From Odontesthes bonariensis (lineage: Eukaryota; Chordata; Actinopteri; Atheriniformes; Atherinopsidae), in contig NC_134510.1 in the NCBI RefSeq assembly GCF_027942865.1, forward strand, positions 13,358,743-13,422,742: a stretch of 64,000 bases of DNA. The letters run 5' to 3'. How positions within the stretch are numbered: the first letter of the stretch is position 1; every line of letters starts with the position of its first letter. The position numbers and the translations under genes were made by a program. Under the pieces are notes generated by a model, which did no database searches, was not told the origin of the DNA, and saw only the letters and a list, made by a program, of their open reading frames with translations. This document shows positions 54,247-63,053 of the stretch, in pieces.

Positions 54247-54712
54247 TCAGAGACTGCAGGAAATTCCACAATGAAATCCGTTGGGTGTTGTCTCACAGTA
54301 AGGTGTACAATGTATTCCACGTTTCTGTCTACTGTTAATCATCATCTGTGTGAAAGATGAGACATAAAACACAACATCTCACATCCCTTCACGTACACAC
54401 AGGAAAAGTTTGTTAGAAAAAATATTTACACAAGTTATTTATTCATTAATCTTTACATACTGTACCTTAACCAAGTCTACGGATGGATCTTCAACTGCAG
54501 CAGATTGAATGTCAGCACTCACCGGCTCCTCTGCTCCTCTAACCTTTGAATGAATTGGTCATGTTTACAATATTTTCCTATTTTAGAAATTCTTTTAGCT
54601 GTTAAAAGTTTAGTCAAGCTCTTACTGCGATGACTGGGACAGCACAGCTACCCTGAATACAGATAAACGTGAGCACAACAGCGACAGCAACTGCAGCACA
54701 GAATGCCTTCAT
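54247..54712 (-). CDS. hamp: Hepcidin-like peptide with only four cysteines
   Basis: Exons on the minus strand: 54626-54712 (29 codons), 54466-54543 (26) and 54247-54345 (32 plus TGA), total 87 residues. Donors are GTAAGA and GTACAG; acceptors end AAAG and ACAG. The signal peptide is MKAFCAAVAVAVVLTFIC; the pro-region has AVPVIA then VRGAEEPVSADIQ. Exon 3 has SRQKR, a clear furin site, followed by GIH and CTPYCETTPNGFHCGISC-SL. Aligned to the eight-cysteine pattern, C2 is Tyr, C4 and C5 are Thr-Thr and C7 is Ser, while C1, C3, C6 and C8 remain. In hepcidin structures C1-C8 and C3-C6 are disulfide partners, so two complete bonds are kept and two complete bonds are lost. The promoter is degraded relative to its siblings. 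Frame and splice sites are intact; either a specialised peptide or an early pseudogene. Confidence 0.85.
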
Positions 54713-54816
54713 CTTAAGAGAATTTGAGATGCGAGGTTTTTGATCCGGATGAACTTGATGACTGATAACAGCAACTGTGAGTTCTGTCTGATGGCTGAAT
54801 GTGCAAAATATGCTGG

Positions 54817-54824
54817 CATTTGTA
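54817..54824 (-). promoter_or_regulatory. Degenerate TATA position of the four-cysteine hepcidin
   Basis: Minus strand TACAAATGCCAGC stands where sibling genes have TATAAATACCAGC, 105 bp before the ATG. Two substitutions destroy the TATA consensus. Confidence 0.55.
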
Positions 54825-55018
54825 CTCACAGGGGCAATTGTTGCTTCATCACCAACAGTATGTACCTGCAGTGGCGACTGGTCATTAGGGGCAAATTAAT
54901 GTTTAAACTTCTATTTGAACATTAAGTTCAATGGGCTGCCAGACATAACTTCAGTATTTTAATCATTAAATCATTAGAATTTTAAGTTTGGCCATAACAA
55001 CAAAAACTGACTCATTAA

Positions 55019-55439
55019 AGTACTACTATGTAACTTCTCAAAAAGCCCATTATGGAGCTCCCCCTACAGGCTTAGAGGTAATGTACGGTTACACTGTCGT
55101 AAATACAACACCCTTTCGCTTTCACGTTTCACGTTTGTTGACGAACCGGCGAGGAGTCAGAAGGTGCAAGCTATGTCGACCGAGAAGGTAAGAGTAATCA
55201 AATGTACCTGGGAGCGTGAGAGGGGTCTATTTGTTTTTGCGGTAGGTGTGCCAGAAAGCAAGTCGAAGTACTTCCGCTCAGCTCCCGGGCCGGTCCAGCA
55301 AAGTTACATAGCGCAGTTATTCCAACTCAGACCCCCGAAGGGCATAGGAGACAGGCCAATCGTAATATTAAAACTCATTCTAGCCGCACAATTTTTTTCA
55401 AGCTGTTATTTTAAGGTAGAAATGTTACATAGTATTGCT
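55019..55439. mobile_element. TTAA-flanked MITE, about 421 bp
   Basis: The left end AGTACTACTATGTAAC and the reverse complement of the right end AGCAATACTATGTAAC form an imperfect inverted repeat. TTAA lies at 55015-55018 and 55440-55443. Non-coding, piggyBac-type target duplication. Confidence 0.78.
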
Positions 55440-55782
55440 TTAAGGGAATGGAGATCAATAGTGACCCTGCCACCCTTCTTACTGCTATGCAATGGCCAAG
55501 ACTAACACTGGGGTATAGACGTTTGAAGTAGATAGTGAATCTCAGGAAAGGAAGCTGAATTAAAAAAGGTTGCATGCAACTGAAAGGACCTGAATGAATA
55601 TGTGATCACTGTATCACTCTGTGTTGCTTTTGAAAAATTTGACGAACCAGTTAATTTATCAATTACTAAATCTATTTTTCTTTAAACAAACTTAAAACTG
55701 AGTCACTATTGTCACTTTTTTTAATGATCTATTTTTAGTCATTCTTACATTTATGAATATGTGTATATCAATCAGTTTACTC

Positions 55783-56140
55783 GAAACAAATCTGTATTTG
55801 TGTTAATAATAATGGAAGGATTCCATGAATCTTCTCTCTGATAGAAACAATTTTACCGGTAAAGAAGCTTATGAAATCATCCCTACTGAGAGTTAAAGGA
55901 ATACGTGGCTCAACGGAGCTCGGACTCTTCGTCAGTCTGGCTACAGTGCTGAAAAGAAACCTGGGATTATTCTTATTCTCTTCTATCAATGATGAACAAA
56001 AAGCAGTTCTAGTTTTACAAAGGGTTTTCTTATATGTTATTAGACTATTTTTCCAGACTAATTGAGACTCTTCTAAACAAGAGGAACACCATTGTCTCTC
56101 CAGCTTTCTTGCAGCCTGCTTTAAAGCATGCAGCTGAGAA
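55783..56140 (-). mobile_element. L2-like LINE fragment (linker before the RT domain)
   Basis: A stop-free minus-strand frame carries a basic helix (ALKQAARKLERQW), then NPRFLFSTVARLTKSP and FISFFTGKIVSIREKI. This arrangement is typical of the segment between endonuclease and reverse transcriptase in L2/Rex-type non-LTR elements. Neither catalytic domain is present. It lies between hepcidin genes 3 and 4. Confidence 0.7.
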
Positions 56141-56257
56141 TTATAGCAAAGAGCCCCATCTCATTCAGCCCAACTCAGAAGAGTTACAATATGAATAAAT
56201 CCACTCACATCCTCAGATATTTACAACCACAAAAACAATTATAATAAACAAATGACT

Positions 56258-56263
56258 TTAATA
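56258..56263 (-). promoter_or_regulatory. Poly(A) signal (ATTAAA) of hepcidin gene 4
   Basis: Minus strand TTTATTAAAGTC stands where the sibling at 61664 has TTTAATAAAGTC. Confidence 0.55.
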
Positions 56264-56341
56264 AAACTTTGTCAAGAAATAAATTTTTTTTCTAAACAAT
56301 CTTGTGATTGTTGAAGGAGCTCCAGGCTGATGCAGGACTCC

Positions 56342-56856
56342 TCAGAAATCGCAGCAGACACCACAAAGAGTCATGCCACAGCAGTTACAGCAATATCTGC
56401 ATTTAGCAGCAGCGAGGCGCTTCTGTCTGATTCCATACGGCATCTGTGTGGGACAAGAAGAAGGTTTTCATCACAGTCTGATCAGTCACTCTCCTTCTCC
56501 TCTTTATGAAACAACAGAGCACCAGGACTCTTCACAGTACAACCCATTCATTCACATTATAGATGATATTTCAATTCATTCATTGGGTTAACTAAACGTA
56601 CCTTCCAAAATTCCACTGGCATCTCCTGATTTCCAGCAACTGGACTGTCCTCGGCCATCTCCTCCACCCTATCATGCACCTGTTAAAGAACGTGTCAGAT
56701 TCAGGAATAAAGTCTTGACTTGTTGAGAACATTTTCATTGCACTGAAAGGGTTTAAATAGAGCTCTTACTTCAGAGCTCGGAGCAGCAGAGCTCTCCTGA
56801 ATACAGATAAATGTGAGCACGACGGCCACTGCAACTGCAACGCTGAATGTCTTCAT
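56342..56856 (-). CDS. hamp2: Hepcidin (type 2), eight cysteines, inverted-pair copy A
   Basis: Exons on the minus strand: 56770-56856 (29 codons), 56602-56679 (26) and 56342-56443 (33 plus TGA), total 88 residues. Introns are 90 and 158 bp with GTAAGA and GTACGT donors. The signal peptide is MKTFSVAVAVAVVLTFIC; the pro-region has APSSE then VHDRVEEMAEDSPV. Exon 3 reads MPYGIRQKRLAAAK, with RQKR as the furin site, then CRYCCNCCGMTLCGVCCDF, the full eight-cysteine pattern. No Q-S-H-x-S N-terminus, so type 2. Exons 1 and 2 are identical at every base to the gene at 61084-61598; exon 3 differs at seven bases. Family role: a secreted cationic peptide made as a prepropeptide, induced by infection in many fish, and able in some types to regulate ferroportin. 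Confidence 0.95.
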
Positions 56857-56966
56857 CTTAGGAGGGTTTAAGATCCTGAAATAAGCAGATTTCTTCTGAT
56901 CTTGATGACTTTTGGGAGCTCCTTCGACTGATGCTGTCTGATAGTAGAATGTGAGAAATGTGCTGG

Positions 56967-56974
56967 TATTTATA
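56967..56974 (-). promoter_or_regulatory. TATA box of hepcidin gene 4
   Basis: Minus strand AGTATAAATACCAGCA, 111 bp before the ATG; identical spacing in the inverted sibling. Confidence 0.8.
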
Positions 56975-57061
56975 CTAACTTGGACAGCTGTTGCCTCATC
57001 ACTGTCAGCAAATACTGAATTCACTGGGAAAATCTCTCTGTGTAATGCTGGAAGTGTGAGT

Positions 57062-57071
57062 GGGGAATTTC
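57062..57071. promoter_or_regulatory. kappa-B-like site upstream of hepcidin gene 4
   Basis: GGGGAATTTC followed by AAAAGAATGG, about 206 bp before the ATG; one base from GGGAAATTTC in the sibling gene. Confidence 0.4.
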
Positions 57072-57330
57072 AAAAGAATGGAGAATTCAGAGTCCTTGAA
57101 TGTGTTTTTTCATCTCAATCCCAGTCAAATCATTAACTTGTTCTTCCCTCATGGTTTAGAAAGAACATGGTGCAGTGGCAGACCCTGTCAGCTGCTGAAT
57201 ATGCACAGTGTTCTCTCAAAGTGATCATAGATATTTCCCAAATCAGAGCACAGTTTCTGGTCTTTTTGACCTATATGGATGGTATTTTTGTGAGGTGATG
57301 AAGGCCTGGTAATGCTGCATGCAGCTTTAA

Positions 57331-58500
57331 CCCTTATAGGGTCCTCGTCTTTTTGTTACACACGGAGTCCTGCTGGGTCTGGTGGACCCATTGCTTTTTG
57401 GGGCTTTTAATTCAACATAATCAAACCTTTTTTTGTTAAAATACTCTGCAGATGTTTACTCCATCCCAATAGCAAGTATTATAAACAACACATATGTTAA
57501 ATTTTTTCCCTTTACCTTTGTTAAATTCAATTTATGAATAAAAATGCCACTTGTTTTTGTTATTTTTTTTTATTAAAATGTAACAAAATAAGGAAATGCA
57601 TAATATAATAGGCATAACTGGAAGTAATCAACAAATGTACAAATGAAGCATGTATTATTTATTTGAAATTTCATTAGAAATTCAACCTAGTCAGGTCAGT
57701 TTACACATAACATCTGTCTGAACAACACATTAGCCCCATTGAACACGGCTATTTTCATACCAGACTATACCACATGAGGGGCAGAGTTTCACTGTGTGTG
57801 TATTGCATATGTACTTCTTGCACTGGGTGCATGTATATTGTGTTTTTCTGTGCTTCTTGGGTCCACACACTTCACAGCGCTTCTTTTTGTTGTTGCCGGC
57901 CATCTAGAATAATGAAAAGATAAGGATCTTTACTAACACTGCTCTCTCTCAGAAATATGAATTATTATACTGCAACAGCATCAAACACTTACCTCAGGCT
58001 CTGCAGATGCTGGTTCTGTAATTTGGGAGGATGTGGCACCATCATCTTCCCCCTGAATCCTCCTCACAATGGCTGCAGAGATTGGGGTTCTTGGAAGATG
58101 TCGTCTTCTCTCAATCGGAGGTCTCACCAACATTTTCCCCAATTCCTCAAGAAAGCAGCTTTCCCCCATTCCACTCTGGGCTCAGTGACATCCAAATGAC
58201 GAAGGTGTTGTACAAGGAGATATCCAACATATCAAAGAATATCACCAGAGGCCATCGTAGGGTCTTCCGTTTGCAGCTGTAAGCAGTCACCAGCTTATCG
58301 AGGTTGTCCACCCCTCCTTTTGTGGCATTATGGTCCATGATCATTTCGGGTGATCCTCAGATTCTGCTTCCTCTGCATCACCATCAAAACCCTCTGTCTC
58401 TTCAACTATCAACTGTAAGGCAGCCTGAACAGAGAGTCGCTTTGACATCTTGATCAGTTGTGGTATGGAACCACGCTGACAGAGCTACTTATAGTGTCAG
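57331..58500 (-). mobile_element. piggyBac transposon remnant, right end not defined
   Basis: The left terminus CCCTTATAGGGTCC follows TTAA (57327-57330) exactly where the hepcidin inverted repeat stops. Inside, on the minus strand, are the N- and C-terminal parts of a piggyBac-type transposase. A matching right terminus with TTAA was not found, so the far end is lost or has decayed. Confidence 0.75.
57730..58448 (-). pseudogene. piggyBac-type transposase pseudogene (PGBD-like)
   Basis: The N-terminus starts MSKRLSVQAALQLI at 58448 and runs into an acidic stretch that meets a stop after about 35 codons near 58343. It then joins directly a C-terminal segment with DHNATKGGVDNLDKLV and YSCKRKTLRWPL, the end of the DDE_Tnp_1_7 domain, so the catalytic core is deleted. 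Near 58150-58170 the frame shifts by one base between WNGGK and FLEELGKM. A GTAAGT donor (57992) and TTCTAG acceptor (57904) bound an intron of about 89 bp. After it, KKRCEVCGPKKHRKTQYTC, CTQCKKYIC and CPSCGIVWY form the cysteine-rich zinc-ribbon seen at the C-terminus of PGBD proteins, ending at TAA 57730. Not functional as a transposase. Confidence 0.8.
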
Positions 58501-58672
58501 GTCCCCAAGATTGGTTCCCGCAAGACAAAGAGTGAAATGTGTGGGAATCTGGGTTCAGACAGTGTTGGGTGCTCTAATTTTGCAACAATCTTACCAACAT
58601 TGGTAATTTTGCACTTGATGTCTATCACCTGTGGGTGCTCACACCAAGGGCCCATTCTCTCTCTCTCTCTTA

Positions 58673-58681
58673 CACACACAC

Positions 58682-58767
<86 letters not shown>
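58673..58767. repeat. CA microsatellite
   Basis: About 95 bp of CA units with two CG interruptions. Confidence 0.95.
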
Positions 58768-58769
<2 letters not shown>

Positions 58770-58878
58770 GCCCAGAGAGGAGTAAGGGAAAATATGGGTG
58801 CACAGGACCTATGATTTCTACACTTTCACTGGCCCCGAAGACCCTGTATGTAATATAAATGTAAAGGGGGGGTATACA

Positions 58879-58899
58879 GGGGGGGGGGGGGGGGGGGGG
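58879..58899. repeat. Homopolymer of 21 G
   Basis: Twenty-one consecutive G, with another G7 just upstream at 58866-58872. Prone to quadruplex formation and to sequencing or assembly length errors. Confidence 0.85.
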
Positions 58900-58995
58900 T
58901 CATTGAAAATTAAATTCTTAGTTTTTCTTCAAATAATCTAAAATTCCATTTCCAATAGTTTTCCAAGAAAAATCAGAGAGACCTACTTCAGTTAA

Positions 58996-59310
58996 AGGGA
59001 TAGTTCGCCTCTTTTGACATGAAGCTGTATGACATCACATATTAGCAATATCATTTATTAACATTGACTTATCCCCTGCTGTGTCCTGTGAGCCGAGTCC
59101 CAGCTGAGTTTTGGCGTTGACGAAGGTAGTCCGGCTAGTTGGCTGGGGTCGCAAAAATAAAGCGTTTTGTTTCTCAAAACAATATGCGTTCAAAATAGTA
59201 ATACATTTGCATCACAAAAAAGTTCTCCAGAAAAAGTTAGACCTCACAATCGCTTGGCGCTATTTCTCTCTACTTCGTATCACTGCGGGCTGTGTAAACC
59301 GTACAGACCG
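58996..59310 (+). mobile_element. Truncated TTAA MITE abutting the duplication breakpoint
   Basis: After TTAA (58992-58995) comes AGGGATAGTTCGCCTCTTTT, the start of a fish MITE I recognise (GACATGAAGCTGTATGACAT follows). The element lacks a right end. It stops at 59310, where the hepcidin tandem unit begins. Confidence 0.6.
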
Positions 59311-59710
59311 AGGTTAATCATGTCCTTCATGATGGAATTTAAAAAAGAAAAAGCTAATGAGAATGAGAAAAAAATAAAAGATAAAATAAGAATAAAAGTG
59401 TTTTCTGTTCAAGCAGGAAGGACAGAAAAGTTCATTATTTAACAGGCACGTTATGAAAGATTGAAAAGTTGAAAGGTTTCCATTCTTTGATAAGTCCCCA
59501 GTCACATTTGCAGTGTCACTTAGTGAGAGATGCCAAATCCATTGCTGGAAGAACATGCAGTCTGCCATTGATGAGGCAACACCTGCTCAAGTGAGAGAAC
59601 AACAGCCAGCAGCAAAAACTGATCAGGAAGGGTTCAAATCCCAGCAGTGTCTGAGAGCTTTTCCTTAAATTTCCCAGAGGGAACCTTCTAAGGTATCAAT
59701 AAAGTTCTAT

Positions 59711-59980
59711 CTATGTATCGAAATAACTCCAAAAGGAGTCTGAGGCAGTCACCTGGCTTCCAAACTCCACCGATACTGGATGTGAGAGGATGTGAAAGCA
59801 TTTTTGGGGAGAAAGCCCACTCCTCAAAGACCCCCGTCCCAACCCACACAGTTTAAAGGATCTATTGCCAACTTCCCAGAAACACACACTCCTGGACACC
59901 CTCATATTTTTTGACTTCATCAGTATGAGGAGCGTGAGCCCTGTTGTGGAGTCAGGTGAACATACTGAGCTTAACAATGT
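59711..59980 (-). repeat. Dispersed-repeat fragment in the hepcidin unit, copy 1
   Basis: Matches 63054-63320 closely as part of the tandem unit, and distantly matches the repeat at 41960-42410. It gives an open frame on the minus strand in both copies but no recognisable protein. Confidence 0.55.
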
Positions 59981-60868
59981 TAGAATATTGACTTGATGAT
60001 TTTTTTTTTTTTGGTTCTCAAAAAAAAAGATGTTTTAGAATTGTTCTCATCACTTGTATTTTTTTCTGATGGTCAGAATAGTTTTGTGAATAAACAATAA
60101 ATTTCATCAGTACTAAAAAGAGTTGTGTACATATGTTTCCTGTGGTTAATAAATTATTTTCATGTAGCATTTGAAACGTGATTTGTTAAAACTTTAACTA
60201 ATTGTTTGAAACCAAAAAAAAGAAAGACATTTTTCAACATGCCCTTTCAAAATGTCCGATGAAGCTGCCACCTGTGGTATGAAGCAGGCTCAACACATGC
60301 AGGGTATCCTGAGGTTATCTGGGTTAACTAGCTCTAGCTTCATCAACCAGCATCCTGACTTTGCACTGAGTGGTGTCAAAATGCTGCTTATAAACCTGGA
60401 GAGTATAGTCAGGTATTTCTGACTTTGGATGTGTGCATGTTCTTATAATAAGGCTGGTGTTGTGGAAGATGGCCAGACATTGAGGCCCCTGGTCTCACTA
60501 ATATCTAGAAAATAACTGAAATCTTCAACTCTGCATCACATGATGGTAGCACCACCATTGTTTGAAAGTGTTTGATATCCCTACATTAACAATAAAAATG
60601 TAAAGTCAGTTAAAGCTGCATGCAGCATTAACAGGCCTTCATCACCTCACAAAAATACCATCCATATAGCTTAAAAAGGCAAGAAACTGTGCTCTGATTT
60701 GTGAAATATCAATGATCACTTTGAGAGAACACTGTGCATATTCAGCAGCTGACAGGGTCTGCCACTGCACCATGTTCTTTCTAAACCATGAGGAAAGAAC
60801 AAGTTAATGATTTGACTGGCATTGAGATGAAAAAACACATTCAAGGACTCTGAATTCTCCATTCTTTT

Positions 60869-60878
60869 GAAATTTCCC
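60869..60878. promoter_or_regulatory. kappa-B-like site upstream of hepcidin gene 5
   Basis: GAAATTTCCC, the reverse complement of GGGAAATTTC, about 206 bp before the ATG. Confidence 0.4.
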
Positions 60879-60965
60879 ACTCACACTTCCAGCATTACAC
60901 AGAGAGATTTTCCCAGTGAATTCAGTATTTGCTGACAGTGATGAGGCAACAGCTGTCCAAGTTAG

Positions 60966-60973
60966 TATAAATA
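60966..60973 (+). promoter_or_regulatory. TATA box of hepcidin gene 5
   Basis: TATAAATACCAGC, 111 bp before the ATG. Confidence 0.8.
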
Positions 60974-61083
60974 CCAGCACATTTCTCACATTCTACTATC
61001 AGACAGCATCAGTCAAAGGAGCTCCCAAAAGTCATCAAGTTCAGAAGAAATCTGCTTATTTCAGGATCTTAAACCCTCCTAAG

Positions 61084-61598
61084 ATGAAGACATTCAGCGT
61101 TGCAGTTGCAGTGGCCGTCGTGCTCACATTTATCTGTATTCAGGAGAGCTCTGCTGCTCCGAGCTCTGAAGTAAGAGCTCGATTTAAACCCTTTCAGTGC
61201 AATGAAAATGTTTTCAACATGTCTGGACTTTATTCCTGAATCTGACACGTTCTTTAACAGGTGCATGATAGGGTGGAGGAGATGGCCGAGGACAGTCCAG
61301 TTGCTGGAAATCAGGAGATGCCAGTGGAATTTTGGAAGGTACGTTTAGTTAACCCAATGAATAAATTGAAATATCATCTATAATGTGAATGAATGGGTTG
61401 TAGTGTGAAGAGTCCTGGTGCTCTGTTGTTTCATAAAGAGGAGAAGGAGAGTGACTGATCAGACTGTGATGAAAACCTTCTTCTTGTCCCACACAGATGC
61501 CGTATGGAATCAGACAGAAGCGTCTCGCTGCTGCTAAATGCAAATTTTGCTGTAACTGCTGCGGCATGAGTGGTTGTGGTGTCTGCTGCGATTTCTGA
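61084..61598 (+). CDS. hamp2: Hepcidin (type 2), eight cysteines, inverted-pair copy B
   Basis: Exons: 61084-61170 (29 codons), 61261-61338 (26) and 61497-61598 (33 plus TGA), total 88 residues. Donors are GTAAGA and GTACGT; acceptors end ACAG. Signal peptide and pro-region are identical to the gene at 56342-56856. Exon 3 reads MPYGIRQKRLAAAK, with RQKR as the furin site, then CKFCCNCCGMSGCGVCCDF. Relative to the sibling, Arg is Lys, Tyr is Phe, Thr is Ser and Leu is Gly; all four changes lie in the mature peptide, with two silent changes in exon 3. It is the only hepcidin on the plus strand and heads a tandem unit that restarts at 62595. AATAAA at 61664-61669 serves as poly(A) signal. A secreted, furin-processed antimicrobial/iron-axis peptide by family. 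Confidence 0.96.
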
Positions 61599-61663
61599 GG
61601 AGTCCTGCATCAGCCTGGAGCTCCTTCAACAATCACAAGACTTTTATTTGTTGAAAAAGTTTT

Positions 61664-61669
61664 AATAAA
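61664..61669 (+). promoter_or_regulatory. Poly(A) signal of hepcidin gene 5
   Basis: AATAAA, 66 bp after the stop codon. Confidence 0.7.
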
Positions 61670-61740
61670 GTCATTTTTTTATTAGAATTGTTGTTGTGGT
61701 TGTAAATATCTGAGGATGTGAGTGGATTTATGCACATTGC

Positions 61741-62594
61741 AATTCAGGTTCTGAGTGAATCATCCCAACTCTGCTAAATATCTGCAGATGCTACAGAGTG
61801 TTTGCACAAAAAAGTTCAATCTTACTAAGAAAAAATGTGTGGAAGTAGTCGTTTCCTCATCGTTACCAAGTCATGTTATTTCCTAAACTCAAGCAGCAAG
61901 TGATAAAAGTGCTTCATTAAACTGTTGTCGTGTTGTTAATGGAACTTATGTTGGTCTCAGTCTTTGATCACACAAAAGATCATGTTTGAAAGCACGGTGC
62001 TCGACTGCTCCATCCACCCTCCCTCCTTTCCCTTGTGAGGACTGTAAATTGTAAAAAATACTGCTGTATGATATATACTGTCCTGTAAGCCAAAGTAAGA
62101 GATCACATTATCATTTAAAGGGAAATCATGGTAAAACATGATCAAATATAGAATGAATTAAAGCAGTTCTGCTGATTCCTCCTTTAAGTTGATACCTTTC
62201 ATTGGGAAACTTCTGACGTGGTAGATTAAACAGAGATTTGAAGAGTCCTGTTTTAAAGCAGAACCTTCAACACATAGAGACTATTCACCCTCCTTTTTAT
62301 TGACAGCATGGTTGTAGTATTATGCAGTCACACAGGTCAACAGGCTTTTCAGTAAATGAGATAATGAAGTCAGGGATTTCAGGTATTACTAAACATACAG
62401 TTTGAGTTAAGACTACAATAACACAGATACAGCTTTAATGTATCGATCGCTTTGTTAATCAGCAAATGCTGAAATGATTTGATATGAAATGATCAATTAG
62501 TCTTTATCATTTAATTATTTCCATTGAGCTTATTTGAAGTTATGCTATATTCAAATGAAAATGTTTATAAAACCATCTTCCATTTATCTTTTGC
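61741..62594. other. Spacer after hepcidin gene 5, unique to this copy
   Basis: AT-rich. No gene or recognised repeat seen. It ends where the tandem unit restarts. Confidence 0.55.
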
Positions 62595-62921
62595 AGGTTA
62601 ATCATGTCCTTCATGATGTATTTAAAAAAAAAAAGCAAATAAGAGTGAAAAATAAATGTAGTTAAAATGACAGAATAAAAATGTTTTCTGTTCAAGCAGG
62701 AAGGACAGAAAAGTTCATTATTGAACAGGCACATTATGAAAGATTGAAAAGTTGAAAGGTTTCCATTCTTTGATGAGTCCCCAGTCACATTTGCAGTGTC
62801 ACTTAGTGAGAGATGCCAAATCCATTGCTGGAAGAACATGCAGTCTGCCTTTGATGAGGCAACAATTGCTCAAGTGAGAGAACAACAGTCAGCAGCAAAA
62901 ACTGATCAGGAAGGGTTCAAA

Positions 62922-62995
62922 GGTGCTGTGGTTTAGTTGGTCAAAATGCCCGTCTAGTAAACAGGAGATCCTGGGTTCATATGCCAGCAGCACCT
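62922..62995 (+). pseudogene. tRNA-Thr(AGT)-like sequence, degenerate, probably a SINE head
   Basis: 74 bp with a perfect 7-bp acceptor stem (GGTGCTG with CAGCACC). The anticodon loop is CTAGTAA (anticodon AGT) on a CCCGT/ACAGG stem with one mismatch. The T-arm CTGGGTTCATATGCCAG has a decayed T-loop. Downstream AGGGATCAAAAAAGTTCTAA and TATCTATCTA (to about 63066) look like a SINE tail. Likely a tRNA-derived SINE or tRNA pseudogene, not an active tRNA. Confidence 0.6.
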
Positions 62996-63053
62996 GAGAG
63001 CTTTTTCCTTAATTTCACAGAGGGAACCTTCTAAGGGATCAAAAAAGTTCTAA

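Larger units (their letters stand above)
56195..57330 (-). repeat. Inverted duplication, left arm (contains hepcidin gene 4)
   Basis: The reverse complement of this arm matches about 60610-61740 through promoter, exons, introns and 3' flank, with scattered substitutions. The arm ends abruptly at TTAA (57327-57330), where a piggyBac remnant begins. Confidence 0.85.
60610..61740 (+). repeat. Inverted duplication, right arm (contains hepcidin gene 5)
   Basis: Reverse-complement partner of 56195-57330. The uninterrupted CAGTTAAAGCTGCATGCAGC at 60607-60626 shows the empty TTAA target that is occupied by piggyBac in the other arm. Confidence 0.85.
59311..62594 (+). repeat. Hepcidin tandem-duplication unit, complete copy
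   Basis: Starts AGGTTAATCATGTCCTTCAT and contains spacer sequence, the promoter and hepcidin gene 5. The same start recurs at 62595 (offset 3,284 bp). Sequence at 60601-60622 recurs at 63979-64000 (offset 3,378 bp). The difference is due to indels, including an extra tRNA-like segment in the second copy. Confidence 0.88.

Noticed and set aside
54247-54712. Calling the four-cysteine hepcidin a pseudogene
   Set aside because: Frame, all splice sites, signal peptide and furin site are intact and cysteine loss is paired; only the promoter is degraded, so it is kept as a gene with a caution.
58497-58858. Open frames across the CA repeat
   Set aside because: Low-complexity translation of a microsatellite.
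62922-62995. Functional tRNA-Thr gene
   Set aside because: The T-loop and two stems are degenerate and a SINE-like tail follows, so I call it a tRNA-derived pseudogene instead.
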